Positions 9,515 to 17,842 of a DNA stretch of 64,000 nucleotides are shown piece by piece. Below the pieces are notes generated by a model that worked only from the letters and a program-made list of their open reading frames with translations, searched no databases and was not told where the DNA came from. The translations under genes were made by a program, and so were the position numbers. Location of the stretch: assembly GCF_009901565.1 (NCBI RefSeq), contig NZ_WXEW01000008.1, forward strand, positions 486,179 to 550,178. Reading direction: 5' to 3'. How positions within the stretch are numbered: the first letter of the stretch is position 1; every line of letters begins with the position of its first letter. This stretch comes from Herbidospora solisilvae. GTDB taxonomy: Bacteria; Actinomycetota; Actinomycetes; Streptosporangiales; Streptosporangiaceae.

Positions 9515-9550
9515 GGGGATTTCCTGGGGTTCCATCCCTGGGAAATCCCC
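9515..9550 (+). terminator. Hairpin after the sulfotransferase pair
   Basis: GGGGATTTCC (9515-9524) pairs perfectly with GGAAATCCCC (9541-9550), and the 16-nt loop can form a further GGG/CCC stem. No T-run follows, as is often the case in actinobacterial terminators. It separates the sulfotransferase transcript from the toxin-antitoxin promoter. Confidence 0.6.
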
Positions 9551-9584
9551 ACTCGGGGCATTAGTCTTAGCTTATGTTGCCCAC

Positions 9585-9959
9585 ATGTCCTGGGAAGTCA
9601 TTCTTCTGAAGCCGGTTGAGTCGTGGTTCTTGGAGCTAGCCATAACAGATCGTGTCACTGCGGTGGCGATCCAAAAGGCGATTGATCGACTCGCTGAGGG
9701 CGGCCCTGCACTGGGGCGGCCGCTGGTCGACACCCTTGAGCACAGCAATCTCCGCAATTTGAAGGAACTGAGACCTGGTTCGAGCGGGCGGTCGAAGATC
9801 CGACTGCTTTTCGTCTTCGATCCGGACCGGGCGGCGATCCTCCTGGTTGGTGGAGACAAAGCGGGACAATGGTCCCGCTGGTATGACAAGGCCATACCGC
9901 TCGCTGAGGCACGCTACGCCGACTACCGGGCGGAGCTGGAGAAGGAGGCCAATCGATGA
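9585..9959 (+). CDS. HigB-like toxin of the Gp49/RelE superfamily
   Basis: 124 aa. The block NLRNLKELRPG, then KIRLLFVFDPDRAAILLVGGDKAG and a C-terminal A-x-x-R-x-x-Y-R helix is the pattern of phage-derived Gp49-like (DUF891) toxins, the HigB branch of RelE/ParE. Such toxins are ribosome-dependent mRNA endonucleases. The gene lies upstream of its antitoxin, the HigBA order, and overlaps it by 4 bp (ATGA). The codons are less GC-biased than in the neighbouring genes, which suggests later arrival. An AT-rich stretch at 9560-9584 just before the ATG probably holds the promoter. Confidence 0.85.
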   Translation: MSWEVILLKPVESWFLELAITDRVTAVAIQKAIDRLAEGGPALGRPLVDTLEHSNLRNLKELRPGSSGRSKIRLLFVFDPDRAAILLVGGDKAGQWSRWYDKAIPLAEARYADYRAELEKEANR

Positions 9960-10285
9960 GCAGCGCTCGCAGATGGGAAGACGTCAAAGCCGAGGCTCAC
10001 CGTCTCAACCCTGAGATGGCCGACCCAGAGCTCCAGGCGAGGGCTGAGGCCGAACTCGACGCCTATGTCGCGGGATATCAGCTCGGCGAGCTCCGTAAGT
10101 CCCTTGGCAAGACCCAGGCGGAGGTCGCCAAGATCCTTGGCGTGACCCAGTCCCGTATCTCCCAGATCGAGAACGGCAACCTCGAGGTCATGGAGCTGGA
10201 GACGCTGCGCGCCTACGCCGCCGCGCTCGGCGGACACCTCGATGTCACGATCAATGTAGGCTCCCACTCGGTGAAGGTCGCCTAG
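9956..10285 (+). CDS. XRE-family antitoxin (HigA-like)
   Basis: 109 aa, start overlapping the toxin stop. Residues ~42-95 are a complete XRE helix-turn-helix (LGELRKSLGKTQAEVAKILG, then VTQSRISQIENGNLEVMELE). The N-terminal ~40 residues are helical and probably hold the toxin-neutralising surface. Antitoxins of this type bind the toxin and repress their own promoter together with it. Its last 4 bp overlap the end of the convergent GT4 gene, so the pair fits exactly between two polymer transcription units. Confidence 0.85.
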   Translation: MSSARRWEDVKAEAHRLNPEMADPELQARAEAELDAYVAGYQLGELRKSLGKTQAEVAKILGVTQSRISQIENGNLEVMELETLRAYAAALGGHLDVTINVGSHSVKVA

Positions 10286-11340
10286 CGGCTCAGGTGGGCG
10301 AAGAGGTGTTCCCACTGGTCGAGGACGGGTTCCAGGCGGAAGGCGTCCGCGTGGACGCGGGCGGCGGCGCCCATCTCGGCTCTTCTCGGCGCGTCGTCCA
10401 TCAGTGCCGCCAAAGCCGTCGCCAGGGCCGTCACGTCGCCCGGGGGGACCAGAACCCCCGTCACGCCGTCGTCGATCAGGGTGCGCACCCCGCCGGACAC
10501 GTCGAAGGCGATCGACGGGATGCCGAAGGCCGCCGCCTCGCCCAGGACCAGGGGGAAGCCCTCGTGGTCGCTCGACAGGGCCACCAGTGACGCGGCGCGG
10601 TATTCGGTCGGCATCTCGCCCGCCGGGATCCGGCCGCGGAACACGACCTGCTGCGACACGCCCTCGGTCACGGCGTGCAGCATGAGGCGGTCGGTGTCGG
10701 GGCCGTCGCCGATCAGGTGGAGTTCCCAGTCGGGGCGGGCCGCGCGGGCGAAGGCCGAGATCAGGCGGTCGAAGCGTTTCACGCCGGTCAGGCGGCCCAC
10801 GCCCAGGATCCGGGTCCTGCGCAGCGGCGAGGGGCGGTGCGGCCAGCCGGGCAGCGGGTTCGGGATGTGCCAAGTGTTGGGGAGCAGGGCCTCCTCCGAG
10901 AAACGCCACGCGTCGTCCTCGCTCAGGAAGACGGCCTGGTCGAGGTGGCCGTAGTGGGCCGTGACCGCGCCGAAGTGCCAGGTGCCCCGGGCGTGGGCGA
11001 ACGAGCCGTGGTAGTGGCCGATGCCGCGGTGGCCGCCCAGGAGGCCGGACAGGCGGGCGACCACCCCCGGTGAGGTCATGACGAGCAGGCCGGGCGCGAT
11101 CCCGTCCAGGAGCTGCCGGGCGCGTTTCGTGGCGCCGAAGCCCCAGCGGGGGCCGCGGTTGAGCTCGTGGCGGCCGTAGGCCGGGTCTTCGACGTAGGTC
11201 ACGGGGTCGTCCGACATGTGCAGGCCGATCACGTGGACGTCGTAGCCGCGCCGGGCCAGGCCCTGGGCGAGCGTGTGGGTGACTCGCTGCATGCCGCCGA
11301 GTGTGTCGGCGTCCAGGCAGGCGAAGGAGACGGTGTTCAC
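10282..11340 (-). CDS. Glycosyltransferase family 4
   Basis: 352 aa. The GTG at 11338-11340 overlaps the stop of the upstream gene (GTGA), so the longer upstream frame is a shadow. The N-terminal GT-B half has CLDADTLGGMQRVTHTLAQG; the C-terminal half has ILGVGRLTGVKRFDRLI, the KRF/K site for the nucleotide-sugar phosphate, and SSDHEGFPLVLGEAAAFGIP, the E-x7-E motif of retaining GT4 enzymes. It should add a sugar, from a UDP- or GDP-donor, to the growing surface polymer. It shares an operon with the large GT2-TagF gene upstream. Confidence 0.9.
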   Translation of the reverse strand: MNTVSFACLDADTLGGMQRVTHTLAQGLARRGYDVHVIGLHMSDDPVTYVEDPAYGRHELNRGPRWGFGATKRARQLLDGIAPGLLVMTSPGVVARLSGLLGGHRGIGHYHGSFAHARGTWHFGAVTAHYGHLDQAVFLSEDDAWRFSEEALLPNTWHIPNPLPGWPHRPSPLRRTRILGVGRLTGVKRFDRLISAFARAARPDWELHLIGDGPDTDRLMLHAVTEGVSQQVVFRGRIPAGEMPTEYRAASLVALSSDHEGFPLVLGEAAAFGIPSIAFDVSGGVRTLIDDGVTGVLVPPGDVTALATALAALMDDAPRRAEMGAAARVHADAFRLEPVLDQWEHLFAHLSR

Positions 11341-14081
11341 AGGGCGGCCTCCGTCGGCTGCGGGATCACGGCGACTGGCATCTCGGGCGTCACGCCCTCG
11401 AAGAACGCGTCCACGACCCGCGCCGCCGCGTGGCCGCGCTCCTCGGCGCACCACGTCCGGCGGAAGGCGGCGTAGCGTTCGGGGCTCCACGGGTCGCGGA
11501 TCGCGGCGGCCAGGTCCCGCGTCGTGGTGACGCAGGGGCCGGGGGCGATCTCGGGCAGGTCGTACTGGCTGCCGCGTTCGGTTCTCCGGTAGGTCTCCCA
11601 GTCGTCGACGAGGAAGACCATCGGCTTGCCGGTCACGGCGAAGTCGCACATCAGCGACGAGTAGTCGGTGACCAGCACGTCGGCGGCCAGCAGCAGGTCG
11701 TTGACCTCGGGGTAGCCGCCTGCCTGGCGGGCGAACCAGCGCAGGTCCTGCGGGATGACGTGTTTCTCGATCGGGTGGGTGCGCAGCACCAGGACCCATT
11801 CGTCGCCCAGTTCGGCGGCCAGCTCGTGCAGGTCGGCCCGGACCGAGGCGCCCCGGGTGAGGTCCCGGTAGGTGGGGGCGTACACGACGATCTTCTTGGC
11901 GGCGGGGATCTCCAGCTCCCTGCGCACCCGGGCCGCCGCCTCGGGGTCGCCGTGGAACAGCACGTCGCAGCGCGGTGAGCCGTGCCGCAGCACGGGCCCT
12001 GCGTACTCGTTCGACGGGATGAAGGTGCGTTCGAACTCGGCGCCGGGGGAGACCAGGGCGTCCCAGCGGGCCACGTTGGCGCGCCACTCCTCGCGCGGGC
12101 CGGGGAAGTCGCCGCGCAGGTCGGGGGCGTCCAGGCCGATCGACTTGATGCCCTGGCCGTGCCAGGTCTGCAGGTAGCGGGTGCCGCGCGGCTTCGGGAA
12201 GCCGAGCGGCATGCCGTGGCTGTCGACCCACCATCCGGCGCGGGCCATGGTCCAGACGTGCCGCCAGCTCATGCGGCGGACCGTGGTCACGTGGGCGGGG
12301 AACACGCCCGAGGAGCGTGACCAGACGGCGCGCAGTTTCGACCCCCGGCGGAGGAGCTCCTCGTGGATGTAGCGCGGGTGGCCGGTGTAGCCCCGGCCGC
12401 AGTCGGACTCGAACAGGACCAGGTCCTTCTTACGCGGGACGACGCGGATCAGCACCTTGTAGACGGCCAGCTTCACGTCTCTGGCGGCCAGCCTCCTCCG
12501 CAACCGCGCCGGGAGCCCGGCGGCGCGCAGGGCGTGCGGCCGGATGGACGGCCGCCGCGCGACGGCCCGCAGCAGGCCGGTCCTGCGCCAGTGCAGCCGC
12601 AACGTGGCGGTGTCGCCGAGGGGGCGGGCGGTGATCTCGTACCCCTTGGTCCTCAGCGTCAGGGGCTCCAGGTTCGCGCCGACGAGCAGCGGGTCGCTGG
12701 TGGTGTGGCCGTCGAGCGGGCGGGTGAAGCCGAGGCGCGGCTCGTAGGCGCCGCTGCGGCCCGGCGGGATCGTGGCCAGGTCGAGGGTGACCTCGGTCTG
12801 GATCGTCCCGTCGGGCTGGCGGCGCGGGATCAGTCGGGTCCGGTGCTTCCTGGCGACGAGGTCGGCCACGTCGTCGAGGCCGACGACGCCGAAGGGGTCG
12901 TAGGTGGTGATCGACATCGTCAGGACCGAGCCGGCGGCGGCGATCTCGGTCACCTCGTGGCGCAGCCGGGCCTGCGAGTAGGGCAGCTCGGCCAGCCGCA
13001 TCGCGGTGATCTCGAAGGCCGGGTCGGGTTCGGCGCCCCAATAGGTCAGGCCGTCGACCCTGACGGCGTGCCGGGGCGGCGCCTTGGGGCCGGTCAGGCT
13101 GCGGGCGGCCACGCACAGGTCCTCGACCCGGTCGCGCAGCAGCAGCTCGCCGCAGACCCGCGTCATGGGGTCGGCCCGCTCCAGCACGCCCTGCTCCAGG
13201 CGCTCCAGGTAGGGGCGGAGGACGGCGGCCGTCTCCTTGGCCCACACCGCGTCGAACCGGGGCAGCACGTTCAGGTAGACCCGCAGGTCCTGCCGGACGA
13301 ACCGGGACTGGCGATGGGCGACCAGGTCGCCCATCCCGGCGTCGCGCAGCGCCTGGTCGGCGGCCTCGGCGGCGGCCACCCGGGACCGCGCGTTGGCGAC
13401 GTCGCGCAGGCTGAGGGAGATCGACGTGCTCTCGCCGGCCGCCCGGTGCCACAGATAGACGGGCCACGGCACCACCGCGAACCGCTGCGCGCGGGCGTAG
13501 AGGCGGGCGGTGAAGACGTGGTCCTCGTAGTGGAGGTCCTCGCGGAAGCGCAGGTCGTGGCGGCGCAGGAACTCGACGTCGTAGATCTTGTTGGTGGAGA
13601 AGCCGTCGAGGAAGAGCTCGGGCTCGGCCCGGATGCCCTCGACCACGCGCCTGCGCCGGAACAACTCCGGGTAGTAGGGCGCGCCGGTCCCGCTCGCCTC
13701 GTAGTGGCGCATGATCTGGCCTGCCACGAAGTCGGCGCCGGTGCGCTCGATCTCCGTCAGCAGCGCCTTGCAGGCGTGTCTCGGCAGCTCGTCGTCGCTG
13801 TCGAGGAACATGACGTAGGGCGCCCGCGCCGCGTCGAGTCCCGCGTTGCGCGGCGCCCCGCAGCCGCCCGAGTTGCGGTCGAGCCGGATGTAGCGCACCC
13901 CGGGGAAACGTCCCGCCACGTCGGCGGTGTCGTCGGTGCTGGCGTCGTCGACGACGATGATCTCCAGGTCGCGGAGGGTCTGGGCGTACAGGGAGCGCAC
14001 GGCCCTCGGGAGGCGGGCCGCGTCGTTGTAGGTGATCACGACCACACTCACAGCCGGTCGGGCCGCCATACCCACCCCCAT
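11337..14081 (-). CDS. Bifunctional GT2 glycosyltransferase / CDP-glycerol glycerophosphotransferase (second copy)
   Basis: 914 aa, the same architecture as the gene at 2038-4962. Residues ~8-250 are GT2 (VSVVVITYNDAARLPRAV, VDDASTDDTA, FLDSDDELP). Residues ~560-880 are the TagF-type transferase (LQTWHGQGIKSIGLD, VYAPTYRDLT, LRTHPIEKH, VTDYSSLMCDFA). The WHGQG and THPIE variants suggest different substrate use from the first copy. The start is ambiguous between the ATG at 14081 and one at 14069; the first lies inside a 30-bp palindrome. It is the first gene of a minus-strand operon with the GT4 gene. Confidence 0.9.
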   Translation of the reverse strand: MGVGMAARPAVSVVVITYNDAARLPRAVRSLYAQTLRDLEIIVVDDASTDDTADVAGRFPGVRYIRLDRNSGGCGAPRNAGLDAARAPYVMFLDSDDELPRHACKALLTEIERTGADFVAGQIMRHYEASGTGAPYYPELFRRRRVVEGIRAEPELFLDGFSTNKIYDVEFLRRHDLRFREDLHYEDHVFTARLYARAQRFAVVPWPVYLWHRAAGESTSISLSLRDVANARSRVAAAEAADQALRDAGMGDLVAHRQSRFVRQDLRVYLNVLPRFDAVWAKETAAVLRPYLERLEQGVLERADPMTRVCGELLLRDRVEDLCVAARSLTGPKAPPRHAVRVDGLTYWGAEPDPAFEITAMRLAELPYSQARLRHEVTEIAAAGSVLTMSITTYDPFGVVGLDDVADLVARKHRTRLIPRRQPDGTIQTEVTLDLATIPPGRSGAYEPRLGFTRPLDGHTTSDPLLVGANLEPLTLRTKGYEITARPLGDTATLRLHWRRTGLLRAVARRPSIRPHALRAAGLPARLRRRLAARDVKLAVYKVLIRVVPRKKDLVLFESDCGRGYTGHPRYIHEELLRRGSKLRAVWSRSSGVFPAHVTTVRRMSWRHVWTMARAGWWVDSHGMPLGFPKPRGTRYLQTWHGQGIKSIGLDAPDLRGDFPGPREEWRANVARWDALVSPGAEFERTFIPSNEYAGPVLRHGSPRCDVLFHGDPEAAARVRRELEIPAAKKIVVYAPTYRDLTRGASVRADLHELAAELGDEWVLVLRTHPIEKHVIPQDLRWFARQAGGYPEVNDLLLAADVLVTDYSSLMCDFAVTGKPMVFLVDDWETYRRTERGSQYDLPEIAPGPCVTTTRDLAAAIRDPWSPERYAAFRRTWCAEERGHAAARVVDAFFEGVTPEMPVAVIPQPTEAAL

Positions 14082-14106
14082 ATCAGATGAAAATCACTGA
14101 TATGGG
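14077..14106. promoter_or_regulatory. 30-bp perfect palindrome over the GT2-TagF start
   Basis: CCCATATCAG (14077-14086) and CTGATATGGG (14097-14106) are exact inverted copies around a 10-bp spacer. The left arm contains the first ATG of the minus-strand GT2-TagF gene. It may be an operator or an mRNA hairpin that hides the start codon. Confidence 0.45.
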
Positions 14107-14161
14107 ATGTTCCCCCATGAAATCGGACGATTGCCCTCTGTAGTCATCTTTTGCCGACGAC

Positions 14162-14776
14162 TTACCGGCGGCCCCACCGCCGGACGACGTAAACGATCAG
14201 CCCGATCGCCCCGAGCCCGCCCACCACCGGGGCCAGCCGCTTGACCAGTGACGCCCCGGCGGCCTCGCGCAGGTCGAAGGCCTCCTCCTCGGCCGTGCGG
14301 GAGGTGCGCAGGGTGCCCGGCGGATGGGACTCGGGCACGGGATCGGGCACGACCGTCAGGTGCCGCCGCCCCTCGATCAGGGCGGCCAGGTTGGCGGCGA
14401 ACCGCGCGCCGACGTCGTCGAGCACCGGTTGCGGCAGGTCGGTCGCGCACGTCGTGACGAGCATGACCCGGGTGCCCGTGGCGTCTTCCAGCAGGCGGGC
14501 CGTCATGGCCGCCTCGGTCGCGCCGGTCGCGTGGGCGCCCTCGACGACCACCTCGACGCTCCGGGTGTCCTTGTCTGCGTTGGCGATCCGGGCGGTGCCC
14601 CGGTAGTTGACCGTGAGCGGGCCGACCCTGACCCGCATCCTCCCGGTGGCCGTGTCGCCCTCGACGGAGTCGAGTGTGGCGCCGGGGAGGCAGGGGGCCA
14701 GCCGCTCGACGTCGAGGAGGACCGACCACGCCTGGTCGACCGGGACCGGCACGGTGAACTCGTGCTCGAATCGCAT
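14162..14776 (-). CDS. SRPBCC-family protein with C-terminal membrane anchor (CoxG-like)
   Basis: 204 aa from the ATG at 14776, which follows GGAG at a good distance; the longer frame lacks a ribosome site. MRFEHEFTVPVPVDQAWSVL, then LAPCLPGATLD is the typical opening of the CoxG/SRPBCC helix-grip fold, which binds hydrophobic ligands. Unlike soluble family members it ends in a single membrane helix followed by basic residues (LGAIGLIVYVVRRWGRR), so the domain is tethered to the membrane. CoxG itself anchors CO dehydrogenase; no cox genes are nearby, so that role cannot be assumed. It is probably monocistronic. Confidence 0.8.
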   Translation of the reverse strand: MRFEHEFTVPVPVDQAWSVLLDVERLAPCLPGATLDSVEGDTATGRMRVRVGPLTVNYRGTARIANADKDTRSVEVVVEGAHATGATEAAMTARLLEDATGTRVMLVTTCATDLPQPVLDDVGARFAANLAALIEGRRHLTVVPDPVPESHPPGTLRTSRTAEEEAFDLREAAGASLVKRLAPVVGGLGAIGLIVYVVRRWGRR

Positions 14777-14866
14777 GGCTCGACTCCGTTCTCTGAAAGC
14801 CGCTCCGGAGACAACTACCGCCAAACTACGAACGTACGCCTGCGTAGTCGCAGATCAACCCCCGGG

Positions 14867-15079
14867 TCACCGCTTCCGGATCACCTTGGCCAGGATTCCC
14901 GCGATTCCGGCGATTCCCAGCCCCCCGATGAGGATGGGCCCGATGATCGCCGGGTCGGGGGTCGGGTCGGTCAGATAACGCACCCCGACCCCCACGAACA
15001 GCAGGCCGCACAGCAGCGCCATCCAGTCGGTCCGGTGGGCCCTCTTGCGGTCGTTCCGCTCGGGCACGTCAGGCGCCAC
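14867..15079 (-). CDS. Small membrane protein next to the PspC gene
   Basis: 70 aa. A short charged N-terminus precedes two predicted membrane helices (~res 19-35 and 45-63: WMALLCGLLFVGVGVRYL and IGPILIGGLGIAGIAGIL) and a basic end (KVIRKR). It overlaps the 3' end of the PspC gene upstream by 11 bp, so it is co-transcribed with it. It is not a family recognised here. The place in a PspC operon suggests a part in envelope stress or in anchoring the PspC protein. Confidence rests on hydropathy, tight coupling and codon bias. Confidence 0.65.
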   Translation of the reverse strand: MAPDVPERNDRKRAHRTDWMALLCGLLFVGVGVRYLTDPTPDPAIIGPILIGGLGIAGIAGILAKVIRKR

Positions 15080-16538
15080 GGCGCACCTCCACGTCGCCGA
15101 CGCCCGCCGAGACGTACAGCTCGATCGTGGCCGCCAGGCCGTCGGGGCCGGTCACCGGGTTGAGGACCCGGCTGATCCGGACGTCGGCGCCGTCGCTGAC
15201 ATGGTGGTCGATCTTGATGTCGCCCAGGCGGGTGGTGCCGTGCACCTCGATGAAGGCGTCGGGCGGCACGACCACGGTGAGCTGGCCCAGTGACACCGAG
15301 GCGTCGAACCTGACGCGCGTCCCGGGCGCGAGTTCCAGGTCGGTCAGGTCGAGCTCGCCGGCCCCGACGCCCACGGCGTAGGTGCGGGCGGCGGTCGCGA
15401 CGGTGGTCGGGTGCCACGAGTAGCTGCCGACCCTCTTCGAGATGCCGGTGACCGACGTGCCGATCACGAGGGCCACCGCGACGATCACGCCGAGCGCGAT
15501 CAGCCCGGCACCCCGGCCGAACCAGGCGGCGACGAGCAGGCCCCCTCCGATGACGGCCAGCACCGCCCCGCCGACCATCGGCAGACTCACCGAATCGGCC
15601 CCGGGCTGCTGCACGGCGACCATGACCCCTCCAACGATCATTGCGAGCACGAATGTCAGGACGCCGACGAAGGACCTGCGCTTCTTGGCCTTCGGCGCCT
15701 TGGGCGGCTTGGGCGCCCTGGGGCGCGGTGGTGGTGGCGGTGGTGGCGCCGGCGCCCGCTTGGCGAACGGCCCGTGCGGCGCGAACGCGTCGCCGGCCGC
15801 ATAGGCCGCCTGCCTGGCCTCGTAGGCCAGATCGGACAACCGCCGGTAGCCGTCGGGCGACTTCGGCGGGGGAGGGGTCCGCGGATACTCCCGGGTGGGC
15901 CGCTGCGCCTCCGGCGCCGGTTCCCGATCGCCGTCGGCCGAGCTCTCCGACGGGTAGCGGCCGAACGACATGCGGTAGGACTCGCGGAACGACTCGCGCA
16001 CCGTCTCGCGGAGGTTCCCGCCGGTCGCCCCCGTGGTGAAGGCCCCCAGCGTGAACGCCGAGTCGGCGGCGGGCGGCGGCTCCATCTTCGTGGTGCCCCG
16101 CCGCCCCGACAGCCGTTCGGGAAGCGAGGTGACCAGCCCGAGCACGTCGGCTCCCCGCGCGTGGGCCGCCAGCAGCGTGATCGCCAGCAGCACCCCGACC
16201 ACGATCGTGCCGCGGTCGATACCCCCCGAGGCCAGGTTGATGATCAGGCCGACGGCGAAGACGGCCACGAGCAGGGCCATCACGGTCTCGGGGTCGAATA
16301 TCCTGCGCGTCCACTGCTCCACGTGGCCGGGCCCCCCGCCCGGCTCGCGCATCAGGAGGAAGGCCGCGATGTAGAGGAACAAGCCGATGCCCGACCCCAG
16401 CAGCAGCACCGCGAAGCCCACGCGGAACAGCACCGGGTCCATGCCCGTGAAGCGGCCCATCCCGGCGCACACGCCCATGAGCATGCGCCCGTCGGACGAA
16501 CGGGCGAGCGGGATCTCCTCGGGTGGTGCCTCGGTCAT
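15069..16538 (-). CDS. PspC domain-containing membrane protein
   Basis: 489 aa from the ATG at 16538, preceded by AGGA at 8 bp; the ATG at 16547 and the long upstream frame are less likely. Residues ~10-70 form a PspC domain (LARSSDGRMLMGVCAGMGRFTGMDP, then LLGSGIGLFLYIAAFLL). Two membrane helices follow, then a long Pro/basic linker (~res 180-290), then more helices (~res 290-375). The last ~110 residues are a beta-rich domain of the LiaF/DUF4097 kind (LDLTDLELAPGTRVRF, VVPPDAFIEVHGTTRLG). This layout occurs in actinobacterial envelope-stress units. It is divergent from a kinase that also carries PspC, with a palindrome between them. Confidence 0.88.
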   Translation of the reverse strand: MTEAPPEEIPLARSSDGRMLMGVCAGMGRFTGMDPVLFRVGFAVLLLGSGIGLFLYIAAFLLMREPGGGPGHVEQWTRRIFDPETVMALLVAVFAVGLIINLASGGIDRGTIVVGVLLAITLLAAHARGADVLGLVTSLPERLSGRRGTTKMEPPPAADSAFTLGAFTTGATGGNLRETVRESFRESYRMSFGRYPSESSADGDREPAPEAQRPTREYPRTPPPPKSPDGYRRLSDLAYEARQAAYAAGDAFAPHGPFAKRAPAPPPPPPPRPRAPKPPKAPKAKKRRSFVGVLTFVLAMIVGGVMVAVQQPGADSVSLPMVGGAVLAVIGGGLLVAAWFGRGAGLIALGVIVAVALVIGTSVTGISKRVGSYSWHPTTVATAARTYAVGVGAGELDLTDLELAPGTRVRFDASVSLGQLTVVVPPDAFIEVHGTTRLGDIKIDHHVSDGADVRISRVLNPVTGPDGLAATIELYVSAGVGDVEVRRGA

Positions 16539-16583
16539 GGTGCCCATCCTGTCCGTTTTCCTGGGATGGCCGCCATCGGGGAC

Positions 16584-16607
16584 GTCCCTGAAAGCCTTCT
16601 CAGGGAC
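16584..16607. promoter_or_regulatory. Inverted repeat in the divergent PspC / two-component promoter
   Basis: GTCCCTGA (16584-16591) and TCAGGGAC (16600-16607) are exact inverted copies with an 8-bp spacer. They lie in the middle of the 116-bp gap between the PspC protein and the histidine kinase. The spacing suits a dimeric NarL/LuxR-type regulator such as the one encoded just downstream. Confidence 0.5.
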
Positions 16608-16654
16608 TCGCCCTGATGCGTGCGCGCGAGACGACATGTGACGATGCAGGAGCA

Positions 16655-17842
16655 ATGTCGGATAACCCTGGCGCCGCCGAGGCGTCCCCCAGATTGATGA
16701 GGCCCCGGGCGGGGCGCGTGGTCGCCGGAGTCGCCCAAGGGGCCGCCGCCCAGCTGCGCCTCGACCCGGTCGTGCTGCGGCTGGCGTTCGTGCTGCTCAC
16801 GATCCTCGACGGGGTCGGGGTGGTGGCGTACGCCGCGTTGTGGATGTTCACCGCGACGGAGCAGACCGAACACCCCCACGGCAGCCGCGACTGGGGCCAG
16901 GTGGCCGCCTACGGCCTGCTCGGGTTCGCCTTCGGGGCGCTCGCCCTGGTCAGCGGGGCGGCGGCCGGAGGGCTCGCCATGTGGCCCATCGCCGTCGGCG
17001 GGATCGGCTCGCTCATCCTGTGGCAGCAGGCCGAGCCGGGCCGGCGGCAGAAGTGGATGACCTCGACCGTCGGCCGGGTGCGCGCCACCTGGGTCCGGTC
17101 GGGCATCGGCCTGCTGCTCGTCGGCGTCGGCGTCATCGGGTTCCTCGCGGCGCAGGACCAGCTCGCCCAGGCCAGCACCGGGCTGGTGTTCACCGGGGTC
17201 GTGCTCGGCGGGGTCGCGCTGATCGCCGCGCCGTGGCTGGCCGGGTTGTGGCGGGAGCTGCAGAAGGAGCGCACCGAGAGGATCCGGCAGGAGGAGCGCG
17301 CCGAGGTCGCCGCGCACGTCCACGACTCGGTGCTGCACACCCTGACCCTGATCCAGCGCGCCGCCCACGACCCCCGCGAGGTCACCCGCCTGGCCCGCAG
17401 CCAGGAGCGCGACCTGCGCAACTGGCTCTACATGCCCAAACAGGACGCCGACGCCACCCTCGCCGCCGCCGTCCGGCGGGCCGCGGCCGAGGAGGAGGAC
17501 GCCCACGGCGTCCCGATCGAGATCGTCTGCGTCGGCGACTGCGACCTCGACGACGGCCTGCGGGCGATGGTCCACGCGACCCGGCAGTCGATGGTCAACG
17601 CGGCGAAGTATTCCGAATCGCCCGTGGTATCGGTTTACCTTGAGGTCGAACCCGGCGAGGCCACCGTTTTCGTCCGGGATCGAGGGAAGGGGTTCGTGCT
17701 CGACGACGTGCCGGACGACCGCATGGGCATCCGCCAGTCGATCATCGGCCGGATGGAGCGCTTCGGCGGCACGGCCCGCGTCAAGACGGCCCCCGGCGAG
17801 GGCACCGAGATCATGCTGACGATGAAGAGGACCACCCCATGA
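16655..17842 (+). CDS. PspC-fused sensor histidine kinase
   Basis: 395 aa from the ATG at 16655 (AGGAG at 16648-16652). Residues ~12-70 are PspC-like (RLMRPRAGRVVAGVAQGAAAQ). Several membrane helices follow to ~res 200. The HisKA_3 dimerisation box AHVHDSVLHTLTLIQ carries the phospho-accepting His (~res 225). The C-terminus is an HATPase_c domain with an N-box (STR-QSMVNAAKYS) and G-boxes (VRDRGKGFVLDDV, GGTARVKTAPGEGTEI). It should sense envelope state through PspC and phosphorylate the regulator whose start overlaps its stop (ATGA). Confidence 0.92.
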   Translation: MSDNPGAAEASPRLMRPRAGRVVAGVAQGAAAQLRLDPVVLRLAFVLLTILDGVGVVAYAALWMFTATEQTEHPHGSRDWGQVAAYGLLGFAFGALALVSGAAAGGLAMWPIAVGGIGSLILWQQAEPGRRQKWMTSTVGRVRATWVRSGIGLLLVGVGVIGFLAAQDQLAQASTGLVFTGVVLGGVALIAAPWLAGLWRELQKERTERIRQEERAEVAAHVHDSVLHTLTLIQRAAHDPREVTRLARSQERDLRNWLYMPKQDADATLAAAVRRAAAEEEDAHGVPIEIVCVGDCDLDDGLRAMVHATRQSMVNAAKYSESPVVSVYLEVEPGEATVFVRDRGKGFVLDDVPDDRMGIRQSIIGRMERFGGTARVKTAPGEGTEIMLTMKRTTP

